Assembly: GCA_019308145.1 (NCBI GenBank)
Contig: JAFDIG010000116.1
Coordinates: 1 to 6,851, forward strand
Length of the DNA stretch: 6,851 nucleotides
Direction: 5' to 3'
Source of the DNA: Deltaproteobacteria bacterium
GTDB taxonomy: Bacteria; Desulfobacterota; JAFDIG01
Positions 1 to 5,625 of this stretch are shown here, one piece after another. A program made the position numbers and the translations under genes. Position 1 is the stretch's first letter. The number at the start of each line of letters is the position of its first letter. The notes beneath the pieces were generated by a model that saw only the letters and a list, made by a program, of their open reading frames with translations, searched no databases and was not told where the DNA came from.

Positions 1-417
1 TGTGCCAAACTTTGACTCCTCCCCTGAAAGGTTTACTTCTATTAATATATCAACCTTTTTCCCTTTTTGTGCACCCCTTTTCTGGATCTCATTAGCAATC
101 TTTTCTGAATCTACTGAATGAATTAGCGAAAAAGGCTCTATCACATATTTTACTTTATTTTTTTGCAGATGACCTATCATATGCCAATTTACATCTGAAG
201 GAACAGCAGGAATTTTTTGCAAAGCCTCTTGAACATAGTTTTCCCCAAGTATCGTTGCCCCTGCATCAACTGCTTCAAGAATCCTTTTTATATCAACTGT
301 CTTGCTAACTGCTACAAGCTTTACATCATCTGGCTTTCTGTTAGATCTTATTGCTGCTTCTTTAATTCTATCCATTACACGTTTAAAATTATCCTTGATA
401 TTGATGTTAGATTCCAT
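1..417 (-). CDS. yggS: YggS/PROSC family pyridoxal phosphate-binding protein, N-terminal 139 residues (C-terminus beyond the left edge)
   Basis: The family binds pyridoxal 5'-phosphate and keeps cellular PLP in balance; it is cytosolic and has no firmly known enzymatic activity. The visible part is the first half of the single TIM-barrel (alanine-racemase N-terminal-like) domain. Family landmarks appear in order: VAVSK near residues 35-39, whose lysine is the expected PLP Schiff-base residue; GENYVQEAL around 58-66; WHMIGHLQKNK around 78-88; HSVDS around 99-103; and EVNLSGEESKFG just before the edge. Full-length members are about 220-230 residues, so roughly 90 are missing. The ATG at 417 lies 4 bp after the maf stop, with AAAGG inside the end of maf as a possible ribosome binding site. 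The two genes are therefore very likely co-transcribed and perhaps translationally coupled. The gene was read by hand from the reverse complement and stays open to the edge. Confidence 0.95.
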   Translation of the reverse strand, partial: MESNINIKDNFKRVMDRIKEAAIRSNRKPDDVKLVAVSKTVDIKRILEAVDAGATILGENYVQEALQKIPAVPSDVNWHMIGHLQKNKVKYVIEPFSLIHSVDSEKIANEIQKRGAQKGKKVDILIEVNLSGEESKFGT

Positions 418-421
418 AACC

Positions 422-1021
422 TTAGCCTTTCTTAACAATAGGGAATTCTGTGATTGCCCCAATATCTTTTAATGAATCTATCACTTCACAAAGAGGAAGA
501 CCAACCACATTTGTGTAACTTCCTTTTATCTCTTTTACCATAAAAGCACCAATTCCTTGAATGCCATAAGAACCAGCTTTATCCATTGGTTCACCAGTTG
601 CAACATAATTCTCTATCTCTTTTTTTGAAAGATTCTTTATCTTTACTTCTGATTCCACCCAAGAAGAAATCTCTTTTCTTAATTCTTCATTTATTATAAC
701 ATATCCTGTTACAACTTTATGTACTCTACCACTTATAAATTGAAGCATTTTTTTTGCATCCTCTTTCTCCACTGGCTTTCCAAGGATCTTTTTATCTAAA
801 AAAACAATGGTATCAGCACCTATTACCCATCTGTGGGGAAACAGGCGAGAAACATCTTTTGCCTTTGCTTTAGCAAGTCTAACAGCATGGTCCCAAGGAG
901 ATTCTCCAGGAAGGAGCTCTTCACTGATTTTTGGAGGTATAACTTCAAAAGGAATTGAAATTAGAGAAAAGAGTTCCCTTCGCCTTGGAGAAGCTGAAGC
1001 TAAAATCAATGGCTCTTTCAT
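422..1021 (-). CDS. maf: Maf family nucleoside triphosphate pyrophosphatase, dTTP/UTP (YhdE-like) type
   Basis: A cytosolic house-cleaning enzyme that hydrolyses non-canonical or excess nucleoside triphosphates to the monophosphate and pyrophosphate; it has also been linked to septum inhibition. The 199 residues match the usual length. Motifs in order: SASPRR at 9-14 (nucleotide-binding loop), GADTIV at 68-73 with the conserved acidic residue D70, LGKP at 80-83, SGRVH at 97-101, the GEPMDKAGSYGIQG block at about 143-156, and GLPL at 174-177. The GADTIV, SGRxH and DKAGxYGIQG forms fit the YhdE subfamily (dTTP/UTP) better than the YceF subfamily (m7GTP); this assignment is family knowledge, not proof. 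The ATG is fixed by an in-frame TAA at 1048-1046 with no start codon between. No Shine-Dalgarno sequence precedes it, and the DNA just upstream is almost all A and T. It sits 71 bp after the ABC permease gene and 4 bp before yggS. Confidence 0.96.
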   Translation of the reverse strand: MKEPLILASASPRRRELFSLISIPFEVIPPKISEELLPGESPWDHAVRLAKAKAKDVSRLFPHRWVIGADTIVFLDKKILGKPVEKEDAKKMLQFISGRVHKVVTGYVIINEELRKEISSWVESEVKIKNLSKKEIENYVATGEPMDKAGSYGIQGIGAFMVKEIKGSYTNVVGLPLCEVIDSLKDIGAITEFPIVKKG

Positions 1022-1028
1022 TACAAAA

Positions 1029-1057
1029 AAATTATTATAATTTTCTTATATTGTCAA
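1029..1057 (-). promoter_or_regulatory. Candidate sigma70-type promoter for maf-yggS, predicting a leaderless message
   Basis: On the minus strand a perfect TTGACA (1057-1052) is followed after 17 bp by TAATTT (1034-1029). The -10 box ends 7 bp before the A of the maf ATG, so transcription would be expected to start at or very near the start codon. That agrees with the lack of a ribosome binding site. A better -10 match, TATAAT (1039-1034), overlaps but is only 12 bp from the -35 box, which is too close. No convincing terminator separates the ABC permease gene from this point, so read-through from the ABC operon may also supply maf. Confidence 0.5.
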
Positions 1058-1092
1058 GGTGGGAAACCAGATTTTGTCTGTTACTTCTTTTT

Positions 1093-2781
1093 TTATACTG
1101 AGCTCTGTTGCATTTGGGGGGAACTAAATTTCTTTTTTCCTATAAAACGAACTACTCCTAAGAAACTAAGAACAATTACCATAATCACAGTTGCCATTGC
1201 ATTTGCACTACCCATACGACCATCCATATCAAGGTAAATGATCTCTATTGCTGCTAAGTGAACAGTAGCAGATACAAGGAAGATAACCGCACTGATAGTA
1301 ACCATAGATCGCATAAAATAATATATAAATGTTTGCATAAAAGCAACTTTGCTTAACGGGAAAACAACCCTTGTAAATGTTGTTATTATACTCGCACCAA
1401 GACTTGTTGCTGCCTCTTCCATGGATTTATCGATCTGTTTTAGGTTTGTTATGCTTGAAAGCATACCAAGAGTGTAGTTACAGATCACCACATTTATTAT
1501 AATTATCCATGGTGTTCCATAAAATATATAATATGGTCTGTTAAATGCAAGGATATAACCTAAACCCATTACAGTTCCTGGGATTGCTGCTGGCATTACA
1601 GATAAAAGATAAAGCAATTGAGAACCTTTTGGTTTTGCCTTTTCTACAATATATCCAGAAACAAGTGTAAGAGAAGCCCCAATAATTCCTACTACAATAG
1701 CAATCCAAAAACTTGTCCATAGTGAAGCATATCCACCAATAGAGGGGAAGTTATAATGTGTAAAGCTTAAGCGCCAATCATAAGGCCATACCTTTACAAA
1801 AGATCCAAATACAACTGTTACATAAATAAGAATAATGCATGCAGATATCAAAATACAATAACCTGTAAACCCGATTTTTTTCCACATTCTTGATGGCCGT
1901 AAAAAAGGTCGGGCCTGTCCACTTATCAATGAAAAACTCTTTTTTGAGATATAATAGTTTACCAAAAATGCAGCAACAGACGGGATTAACAATATAACGC
2001 TAATGGTTGCGCCCATATCAAATTTTTGAAGTCCTATAACTTGAGAGTATATCTCTGTAGCTAATACATTGTAATTTCCCCCAATCACAATAGGATTTCC
2101 AAAATCAGTAATTGTAAGATTAAATACCAAAGCTGCTGCGCTTACAAGTCCATATTTAGCAGATGGAACAGTTACCTTCCAAAAAACCTGAAAAGCATTT
2201 GCACCAAGTGATTCTGCTGCTTCGTCGATTCTCGTATCAACTGCTGAAAGAGTAGTATATAAAATCACTAAAGCATGAGGAAGACAGTAAAAGATCTCTG
2301 AGATTATGATCCCCCATGCTCCATATATAGACCAATCGGTTTTAAGAAGATGAGCAGTAATTAAGCCATTTCTTCCAAAAAGCAAAATAAGAGCCAAAGC
2401 CTGAATAATTGGTGGAGAAATGAGGGGCATCATTATTATTGTATAGAATATATTTTTACCTTTTATTGTTGTTCTTGTTAAAGCATATGCAAAGAAAAAA
2501 GCAAGTATTGTAGTTACTATCATACTAATGATAGCAACATAAAAACTATGATGTAATGATCTGGCTATCCTTGGTGTACGGAAATATTTATAGTAGCTTG
2601 CAAGAGAAAAATGTCCATTCTTGAGAAAGCTCATCTTAAGGATAGAGTAAAGAGGAAAAAGCATGAAGAAAAATAGAATAAAACCTATTAAAAGGGAAAC
2701 AAGTATAACTATCTGTCTATCACTTATTATACCTGTAGGAGGAGTTGTTGAAACTGCAAAACTTTCTGATTTATTTGCCAT
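1093..2781 (-). CDS. ABC transporter permease, fused two-domain type (FbpB/PhnU2-like; putative 2-aminoethylphosphonate importer)
   Basis: The membrane channel of the importer encoded with the next two upstream genes. It is 562 residues when started at the ATG at 2781. An upstream in-frame TTG at 2787 directly abuts the AGAAGG ribosome site and is unlikely to be used. Hydrophobic stretches suggest about twelve membrane segments in two homologous halves: roughly residues 24-46, 80-100, 112-136, 155-176, 210-230 and 256-278, then 304-326, 355-378, 388-410, 420-443, 480-503 and 528-546. Each half carries an EAA loop that docks on the ATPase: EAAESLGA near 187-194 and EAATSLGA near 456-463, each followed by a conserved proline. 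The fusion is typical of ferric-iron (FbpB/AfuB) and PhnU2-type permeases, in place of two separate subunits. It lies 49 bp after the ATPase stop. The permease alone does not settle the substrate; iron or thiamine remain alternatives. Confidence 0.9.
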   Translation of the reverse strand: MANKSESFAVSTTPPTGIISDRQIVILVSLLIGFILFFFMLFPLYSILKMSFLKNGHFSLASYYKYFRTPRIARSLHHSFYVAIISMIVTTILAFFFAYALTRTTIKGKNIFYTIIMMPLISPPIIQALALILLFGRNGLITAHLLKTDWSIYGAWGIIISEIFYCLPHALVILYTTLSAVDTRIDEAAESLGANAFQVFWKVTVPSAKYGLVSAAALVFNLTITDFGNPIVIGGNYNVLATEIYSQVIGLQKFDMGATISVILLIPSVAAFLVNYYISKKSFSLISGQARPFLRPSRMWKKIGFTGYCILISACIILIYVTVVFGSFVKVWPYDWRLSFTHYNFPSIGGYASLWTSFWIAIVVGIIGASLTLVSGYIVEKAKPKGSQLLYLLSVMPAAIPGTVMGLGYILAFNRPYYIFYGTPWIIIINVVICNYTLGMLSSITNLKQIDKSMEEAATSLGASIITTFTRVVFPLSKVAFMQTFIYYFMRSMVTISAVIFLVSATVHLAAIEIIYLDMDGRMGSANAMATVIMVIVLSFLGVVRFIGKKKFSSPQMQQSSV

Positions 2782-2787
2782 ATTCAA

Positions 2788-2793
2788 CCTTCT
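2788..2793 (-). promoter_or_regulatory. Ribosome binding site that decides the permease start
   Basis: AGAAGG on the minus strand lies 6 nt before the ATG at 2781, a normal distance. It directly abuts the in-frame TTG at 2787-2785, leaving no spacing. The ATG is therefore the likely start, and the longer reading would add two residues in error. Confidence 0.75.
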
Positions 2794-2830
2794 AAAATAT
2801 TTCTATTATTATATATAAGAATTTTTTAAT

Positions 2831-3901
2831 TTATTTATCAGGAAATACCATAAAACCATTTGGAGGCAAATATATATCCAAACTCTCGCCATGTTTTATT
2901 CCAAGTTCTTCATAATCAGTATAAAGCACATCGGTTATTACTTCATTCCCATTTAATTCTATCATCAACCTAACGACAACACCCATAAATGTTGCCACAT
3001 CTAATCTCCCAGAAAAGATATTTTCTTTATATTTCTTTTTCAGGGTTCCTCTCTTTCCTACTTCAATCTTTTCAGGTCTAATAGCCAAAATCAACCGGTC
3101 CTCATTCACACCATTTGCAGAAGCAACTTTTAAAAGAAGATCTCCCACTCTTACCATGCTTCCTTCCTTGACTCCTTTGAAAAAATTGGACGTCCCAACA
3201 AAATCTGCTACAAAACTTGTTTTTGGATTCTGATATATCTCAAGAGGAGTTCCAACCTGTTCAAAAACCCCTGCTTCCATTACAACCACTTTGTCTGCTA
3301 TGCTTAAAGCTTCTTCTTGATCATGGGTAACATAGATCATTGTTTTGCCGAGTTCGTTTTGTAATCTTTTTATTTCGGCTCTTAATCTGATCCGAATCTT
3401 AGCATCCAAGGCAGATAGAGGTTCATCCAGCAACAAAACATTTGGATTAGGTGCTAAAGCCCTTACCAAAGCTACCCTTTGTTGCTGGCCACCTGAAAGT
3501 TGAGCAGGATAGTAATCTTTCCACTTGGTAAGGCCAACAAGGTTAAGCATCTCCTCAACTCTTGATTCAATTATATTTTTGGGAAACTTCCTCATCTTTA
3601 GGCCAAAAGCAATATTTTCTCCAACTGTCATGTTTGGGAAAAGTGCATAAGACTGGAATACAATACCAAAATTTCTTTTTTGAGGTATAAGATCATTTAT
3701 TACTTTACCATCATACCAGATTTTTCCATCAGTAGGAATTTCAAACCCAGTAATCATCCTTAATATTGTGGTTTTCCCACATCCAGAAGGGCCAAGAAAG
3801 CATACGAACTCACCCTCTTTTACCTCTAAATTCACCTTATTAACGGCTATAAGTTCTCCAAACTTTTTAGTCAGATTCTCAAGAACAAGCTCTTTTGACA
3901 T
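2831..3901 (-). CDS. ABC transporter ATP-binding protein (FbpC/PotA/PhnT2-like)
   Basis: The cytoplasmic ATPase that drives the importer. The 356 residues show a complete nucleotide-binding domain: Walker A GPSGCGKTT at 37-45, Q-loop glutamine in VFQSYALFP at about 81-89, signature LSGGQQQR at 135-142, Walker B VLLLDE at 155-160, D-loop SALD at 163-166 and switch histidine H193 in VTHDQEEA. After VADFVGTSNFF (about 231-241) comes a C-terminal regulatory tail with RPEKIEV (275-281), characteristic of the TOBE domain in the iron, polyamine, phosphonate and sugar importer ATPases. All catalytic residues are present. The ATG at 3901 has AAAGGG with 8 nt spacing. The gene sits between the binding-protein gene, from which a strong hairpin separates it, and the permease gene 49 bp downstream. 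Substrate assignment rests on the binding protein, since this ATPase type is shared by several transporter classes. Confidence 0.93.
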   Translation of the reverse strand: MSKELVLENLTKKFGELIAVNKVNLEVKEGEFVCFLGPSGCGKTTILRMITGFEIPTDGKIWYDGKVINDLIPQKRNFGIVFQSYALFPNMTVGENIAFGLKMRKFPKNIIESRVEEMLNLVGLTKWKDYYPAQLSGGQQQRVALVRALAPNPNVLLLDEPLSALDAKIRIRLRAEIKRLQNELGKTMIYVTHDQEEALSIADKVVVMEAGVFEQVGTPLEIYQNPKTSFVADFVGTSNFFKGVKEGSMVRVGDLLLKVASANGVNEDRLILAIRPEKIEVGKRGTLKKKYKENIFSGRLDVATFMGVVVRLMIELNGNEVITDVLYTDYEELGIKHGESLDIYLPPNGFMVFPDK

Positions 3902-3946
3902 AGTTTAATCCCTTTATATATATAATATAAATAAAGGCTAAATAAA

Positions 3947-3983
3947 ATAGGGCTTCTTTCTTTAAAAAAGAAAGAGGCCCTAT
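3947..3983 (-). terminator. Strong hairpin between binding-protein and ATPase genes: partial terminator or mRNA-stabilising stem
   Basis: The arms 3947-3963 and 3967-3983 form a 17-bp stem with a 3-nt loop. The pair 3954/3976 is a C-A mismatch in the minus-strand RNA (it would be U-G in plus-strand RNA). In the direction of transcription the stem starts 5 nt after the stop codon of the binding-protein gene and is followed by TTTATTT. Such stems after the first gene of ABC operons commonly lower downstream expression or protect the upstream message, giving an excess of binding protein. The T-run is interrupted, so termination is probably incomplete. Confidence 0.8.
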
Positions 3984-3988
3984 ATTTA

Positions 3989-4999
3989 TTACTTTAAGAA
4001 AAGTTTTTGCCACTTTTCAAGTATCTGATCCCTATGAGCAGCTGACCATTTGAAATCCATTGGATAAAGCTTGATTGAGCTAAGAGGAGGTAGATCTTTT
4101 GGTCCAGGAATTCCTGGCAAAGTTACCCCTAATTTAAATTTTGAATAAGCACGCATAGCATTATCACTTATTGCCCAGTCAAGAAATCTTTTTGCTTCCT
4201 TAGGATGTTTGGCACCTTTTAAAAGGGCATTAGCTTCAAGCTCATAACCTGCACCTTCTGCTGGAAATTGTAAAGCAACAGGGAAACCACGTTTCTTTAA
4301 TTGAGAATATACAAAAGCAAAAGAACAACCAATTACATATTCACCTGCCGCTGTTAATTTAGCAGGTTTTGAACCACTTTTTATATACTGGCCTATATTT
4401 TTATCTAATTTCTTTAAGAATTCCCAACCATCTTCCTTGCCTTCTTTTGCACCAAACATCTGTAATATACTTGACACCTGCAAATAACCTGTTCCAGAAC
4501 TTGCAGGGTTAGGCATAATAACCAATCCTTTGTAAACAGGCTTTGTAAGGTCTGCCCATGAATGTGGCATCGGAAGCTTTCTTTTTGCCAACTCTTTGGT
4601 ATTTATCACAAAAGCTGCTGCATAAAGGTCAATTGCCACCCAATAGCCTTTTGGATCTTTGAAACGAGCAGGAATTCTTTCCAAACCTTTTGGTTTGTAA
4701 GGAACAAGAAGTCCCTTAGGAATAAACTGCTCCATATTAGTAACTGCCCATCCCCAAATGCAGTCTGCTTGAGGATTGTTCCTCTCCGCTAACATTCTTG
4801 CGCCGAGCTCACCAGTAGACAATCTAATCCATTTAATATCAATATCAGGCAAATCCTTTTTTGCAATTTTCATATACTCTATTGCTTCATCAGTTTCAAG
4901 AGAGGTATAGACAACTAACTTCTTCTTGGCAAAAGCCGGGACAATACCTATTGATAATGTTAAAATCAATGCTATAAAAATTATAAAAAATCTTTTCAT
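3989..4999 (-). CDS. Periplasmic substrate-binding protein, putative 2-aminoethylphosphonate type (PhnS2/AepX-like)
   Basis: Captures the substrate in the periplasm and delivers it to the permease. The 336 residues start with a Sec signal peptide (MKRFF, a hydrophobic core at about 4-20, then VPAFA with likely cleavage after residue 24) and have no lipobox cysteine. The mature part has the FbpA-like two-lobe pattern: LVVYTSLE at 28-35, IKWIRLSTGELGARMLAERN at about 55-74, NPQAD and WGWAV at about 75-86, SWADLTKPVYKG at 147-158, NPASSGTGYL at 164-173, SGSKP at 208-212 and a C-terminal FKWSAAHRDQILEKWQK. STG, NPASSGTG and SGSKP recall the putative 2-aminoethylphosphonate binding family. The paired tyrosines typical of ferric-binding proteins are absent, which argues against iron. 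The ATG at 4999 is chosen over a TTG at 5005 because of ribosome-site spacing. It is the first gene of the ABC operon. Family confidence is high; substrate confidence is moderate. Confidence 0.9.
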   Translation of the reverse strand: MKRFFIIFIALILTLSIGIVPAFAKKKLVVYTSLETDEAIEYMKIAKKDLPDIDIKWIRLSTGELGARMLAERNNPQADCIWGWAVTNMEQFIPKGLLVPYKPKGLERIPARFKDPKGYWVAIDLYAAAFVINTKELAKRKLPMPHSWADLTKPVYKGLVIMPNPASSGTGYLQVSSILQMFGAKEGKEDGWEFLKKLDKNIGQYIKSGSKPAKLTAAGEYVIGCSFAFVYSQLKKRGFPVALQFPAEGAGYELEANALLKGAKHPKEAKRFLDWAISDNAMRAYSKFKLGVTLPGIPGPKDLPPLSSIKLYPMDFKWSAAHRDQILEKWQKLFLK

Positions 5000-5006
5000 A
5001 TCCAAA

Positions 5007-5014
5007 CCCCCTTT
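5007..5014 (-). promoter_or_regulatory. Ribosome binding site that decides the binding-protein start
   Basis: AAAGGGGG on the minus strand ends 7 nt before the ATG at 4999. The in-frame TTG at 5005-5003 would have only 1 nt of spacing, so it is unlikely to be the start. Confidence 0.75.
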
Positions 5015-5037
5015 TTTTAAAAGTTGAATTTGTTAAT

Positions 5038-5054
5038 ATTATATAATCACCTCC
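5038..5054 (-). promoter_or_regulatory. TATAAT box next to an unusually long anti-16S-like match in the ABC operon leader
   Basis: On the minus strand GGAGGTGAT (5054-5046) is fully complementary to the conserved 3' end of 16S rRNA, but no ATG, GTG or TTG follows at usable spacing. It is directly followed by TATAAT (5043-5038), a perfect -10 box whose -35 position is poor (TTCTTC at 17 bp). If the -10 box is used, the leader to the ATG at 4999 would be about 30 nt. If transcription starts further upstream, the SD-like site would lie in the leader as a possible ribosome standby site. Confidence 0.35.
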
Positions 5055-5075
5055 CTTATTGAAGAATTTTTATAA

Positions 5076-5100
5076 GAGATCTTTTAAAAGCAAAAATCTC
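5076..5100 (-). other. Imperfect hairpin upstream of the binding-protein gene
   Basis: In the minus-strand RNA, GAGAT pairs with ATCTC and the adjoining TTTT with AAAA, leaving one bulged G and a 6-nt loop. The plus strand here also contains the perfect palindrome CTTTTAAAAG (5081-5090). There is no T-run after it in the minus direction, so it is not an obvious terminator. It could be a leader structure or an operator. Confidence 0.35.
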
Positions 5101-5135
5101 AAATAAGAGCAACAAAAAAACAAAGAAAAAGATTC

Positions 5136-5149
5136 CTTTAAATTTAAAG
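5136..5149. repeat. Perfect 14-bp palindrome CTTTAAATTTAAAG
   Basis: The sequence equals its own reverse complement and overlaps a further 8-bp palindrome, AAGTACTT (5147-5154). It lies just downstream of the possible -10 box of the promoter-like site at 5160-5188 (minus strand). An operator role is possible, but in DNA this AT-rich, palindromes also arise by chance. Confidence 0.35.
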
Positions 5150-5159
5150 TACTTATATT

Positions 5160-5188
5160 TTTTTATTAAATTTGAAGAAATTTGTCAA
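5160..5188 (-). promoter_or_regulatory. Promoter-like block, proximal copy, reading toward the ABC operon
   Basis: TTGACA (5188-5183), a 17-bp spacer and TAAAAA (5165-5160) on the minus strand. A second TTGAC overlaps 5 bp upstream. The -35 box is perfect but the -10 box is weak. The block closely resembles the one at 5251-5279. If used, the leader to the binding-protein ATG would be about 150 nt. Confidence 0.35.
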
Positions 5189-5198
5189 GTCAAGAAAG

Positions 5199-5216
5199 GT
5201 ATAAAAAAATTTATAC
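5199..5216. repeat. Inverted repeat GTATAAA-4-TTTATAC
   Basis: Perfect 7-bp arms at 5199-5205 and 5210-5216 around AAAA. It lies about 10 bp upstream of the proximal TTGACA on the minus strand, where an operator or activator site could sit. On the plus strand it is followed by a run of nine T (5222-5230), so it could also fold as a very weak AT-only terminator. Confidence 0.4.
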
Positions 5217-5250
5217 TTAAATTTTTTTTTAATTAAAAAACTATTGCCAT

Positions 5251-5279
5251 TTATTATTAAATTTTAGAAAATTAGTCAA
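5251..5279 (-). promoter_or_regulatory. Promoter-like block, distal copy, reading toward the ABC operon
   Basis: TTGACT (5279-5274), a 17-bp spacer and TAATAA (5256-5251) on the minus strand. Aligned from its TTGAC with the proximal block, 25 of 30 bases agree, and the two copies are 91 bp apart. This may be a tandem promoter, a duplicated binding site, or AT-rich coincidence. Confidence 0.35.
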
Positions 5280-5491
5280 GCAAATTTTTTCATTTGTAAA
5301 AATTTGGTTACTTTAAGCATTGAGTTAAGTTAAACAAAAAATTAACAGCTATTTCATTCTTTTAAGTTCATTTAAAGAGTCTCAATTTATTAGCTAAAAA
5401 ATAAGATATTAGATTCAATCATGATTCATCATGTTAAAAATTATAATCTTTACAAATATTAGAATATCTGATAAATAAAAGTCTCAAATCT

Positions 5492-5524
5492 TAATTACTC
5501 CATATACGAAAAACTGGGTAATTA
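5492..5524 (+). other. Inverted repeat TAATTAC...GTAATTA ahead of an orphan AGGAGGA
   Basis: Perfect 7-bp arms at 5492-5498 and 5518-5524 enclose 19 nt and are directly followed by AGGAGGA (5524-5530), a ribosome-site-like sequence. CTCC (5498-5501) could also pair with GGAG (5525-5528). No ATG, GTG or TTG follows at usable distance, so no leader peptide is called. It may be a folded leader element if transcription from the right starts upstream of it. Confidence 0.3.
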
Positions 5525-5592
5525 GGAGGATTCTAAAATTACTAAATTTCTTTCAAAATAGGATTTTAAGTTTTTTCTCTTCTCAATTTAAA

Positions 5593-5598
5593 TATAAT
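5593..5598 (+). promoter_or_regulatory. Likely -10 box for the DUF47-PiT operon
   Basis: A perfect TATAAT lies 27 bp before the DUF47 start. The -35 position at 16-18 bp spacing is a T-run (around 5569-5576) with little match to TTGACA, so an activator may be needed. I could not find a convincing PhoB-type box over it. Confidence 0.45.
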
Positions 5599-5625
5599 GC
5601 TTTAGCCATAAGGTAAGGAGGAACC

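Larger units (their letters stand above)
5000..5625. other. Divergent intergenic region with no supported gene
   Basis: About 625 bp between the two divergent gene groups. It is extremely AT-rich; for example only 8 of the 60 bases from 5221 to 5280 are G or C. Frames are short on both strands. A 13-codon ATG frame at 5421 on the plus strand has no ribosome site and is not called. The region holds the leaders of both transcripts, several palindromes and promoter-like sites listed separately. Its length is large for a simple divergent promoter, so a long leader or a small RNA is possible but not shown. Confidence 0.75.

Noticed and set aside
217..435. Plus-strand open frame of 72 codons
   Set aside because: It lies opposite the well-supported yggS reading, has no family features, and its cysteine/tyrosine-rich composition is typical of an antisense shadow.
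807..1040. Plus-strand open frame of 77 codons
   Set aside because: Antisense to maf, whose motifs are unambiguous; no independent ribosome site or family signal.
1022..1092. Terminator between the permease gene and maf
   Set aside because: The only stem seen (CAGA/TCTG) has 4 bp and no following T-run, so no terminator can be supported.
4562..4792. Plus-strand open frame of 76 codons
   Set aside because: Antisense to the binding-protein gene with no recognisable product.
3989..4999. Ferric-iron binding protein as the primary call
   Set aside because: The fold family is the same, but the paired tyrosines of iron-binding members are absent, and NPASSGTG/SGSKP with the phosphate-gene context fit the putative phosphonate branch better. 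Kept only as an alternative.
5183..5194. TGTCAA as half of a PhoB box
   Set aside because: No second TGTCA-like half-site occurs 11 bp away on either side; the bases are better explained as part of a TTGACA box on the other strand.
5325..5347. TTAAGT/TTAAAC/TTAACA repeats resembling a Gram-positive PhoP box
   Set aside because: Spacings of 5 and 12 bp do not fit the roughly 11-bp period expected, and the sequence is too AT-rich for the match to mean much.
5421..5462. Short plus-strand ATG frame of 13 codons
   Set aside because: No ribosome site, low-complexity sequence, and nothing to support translation.
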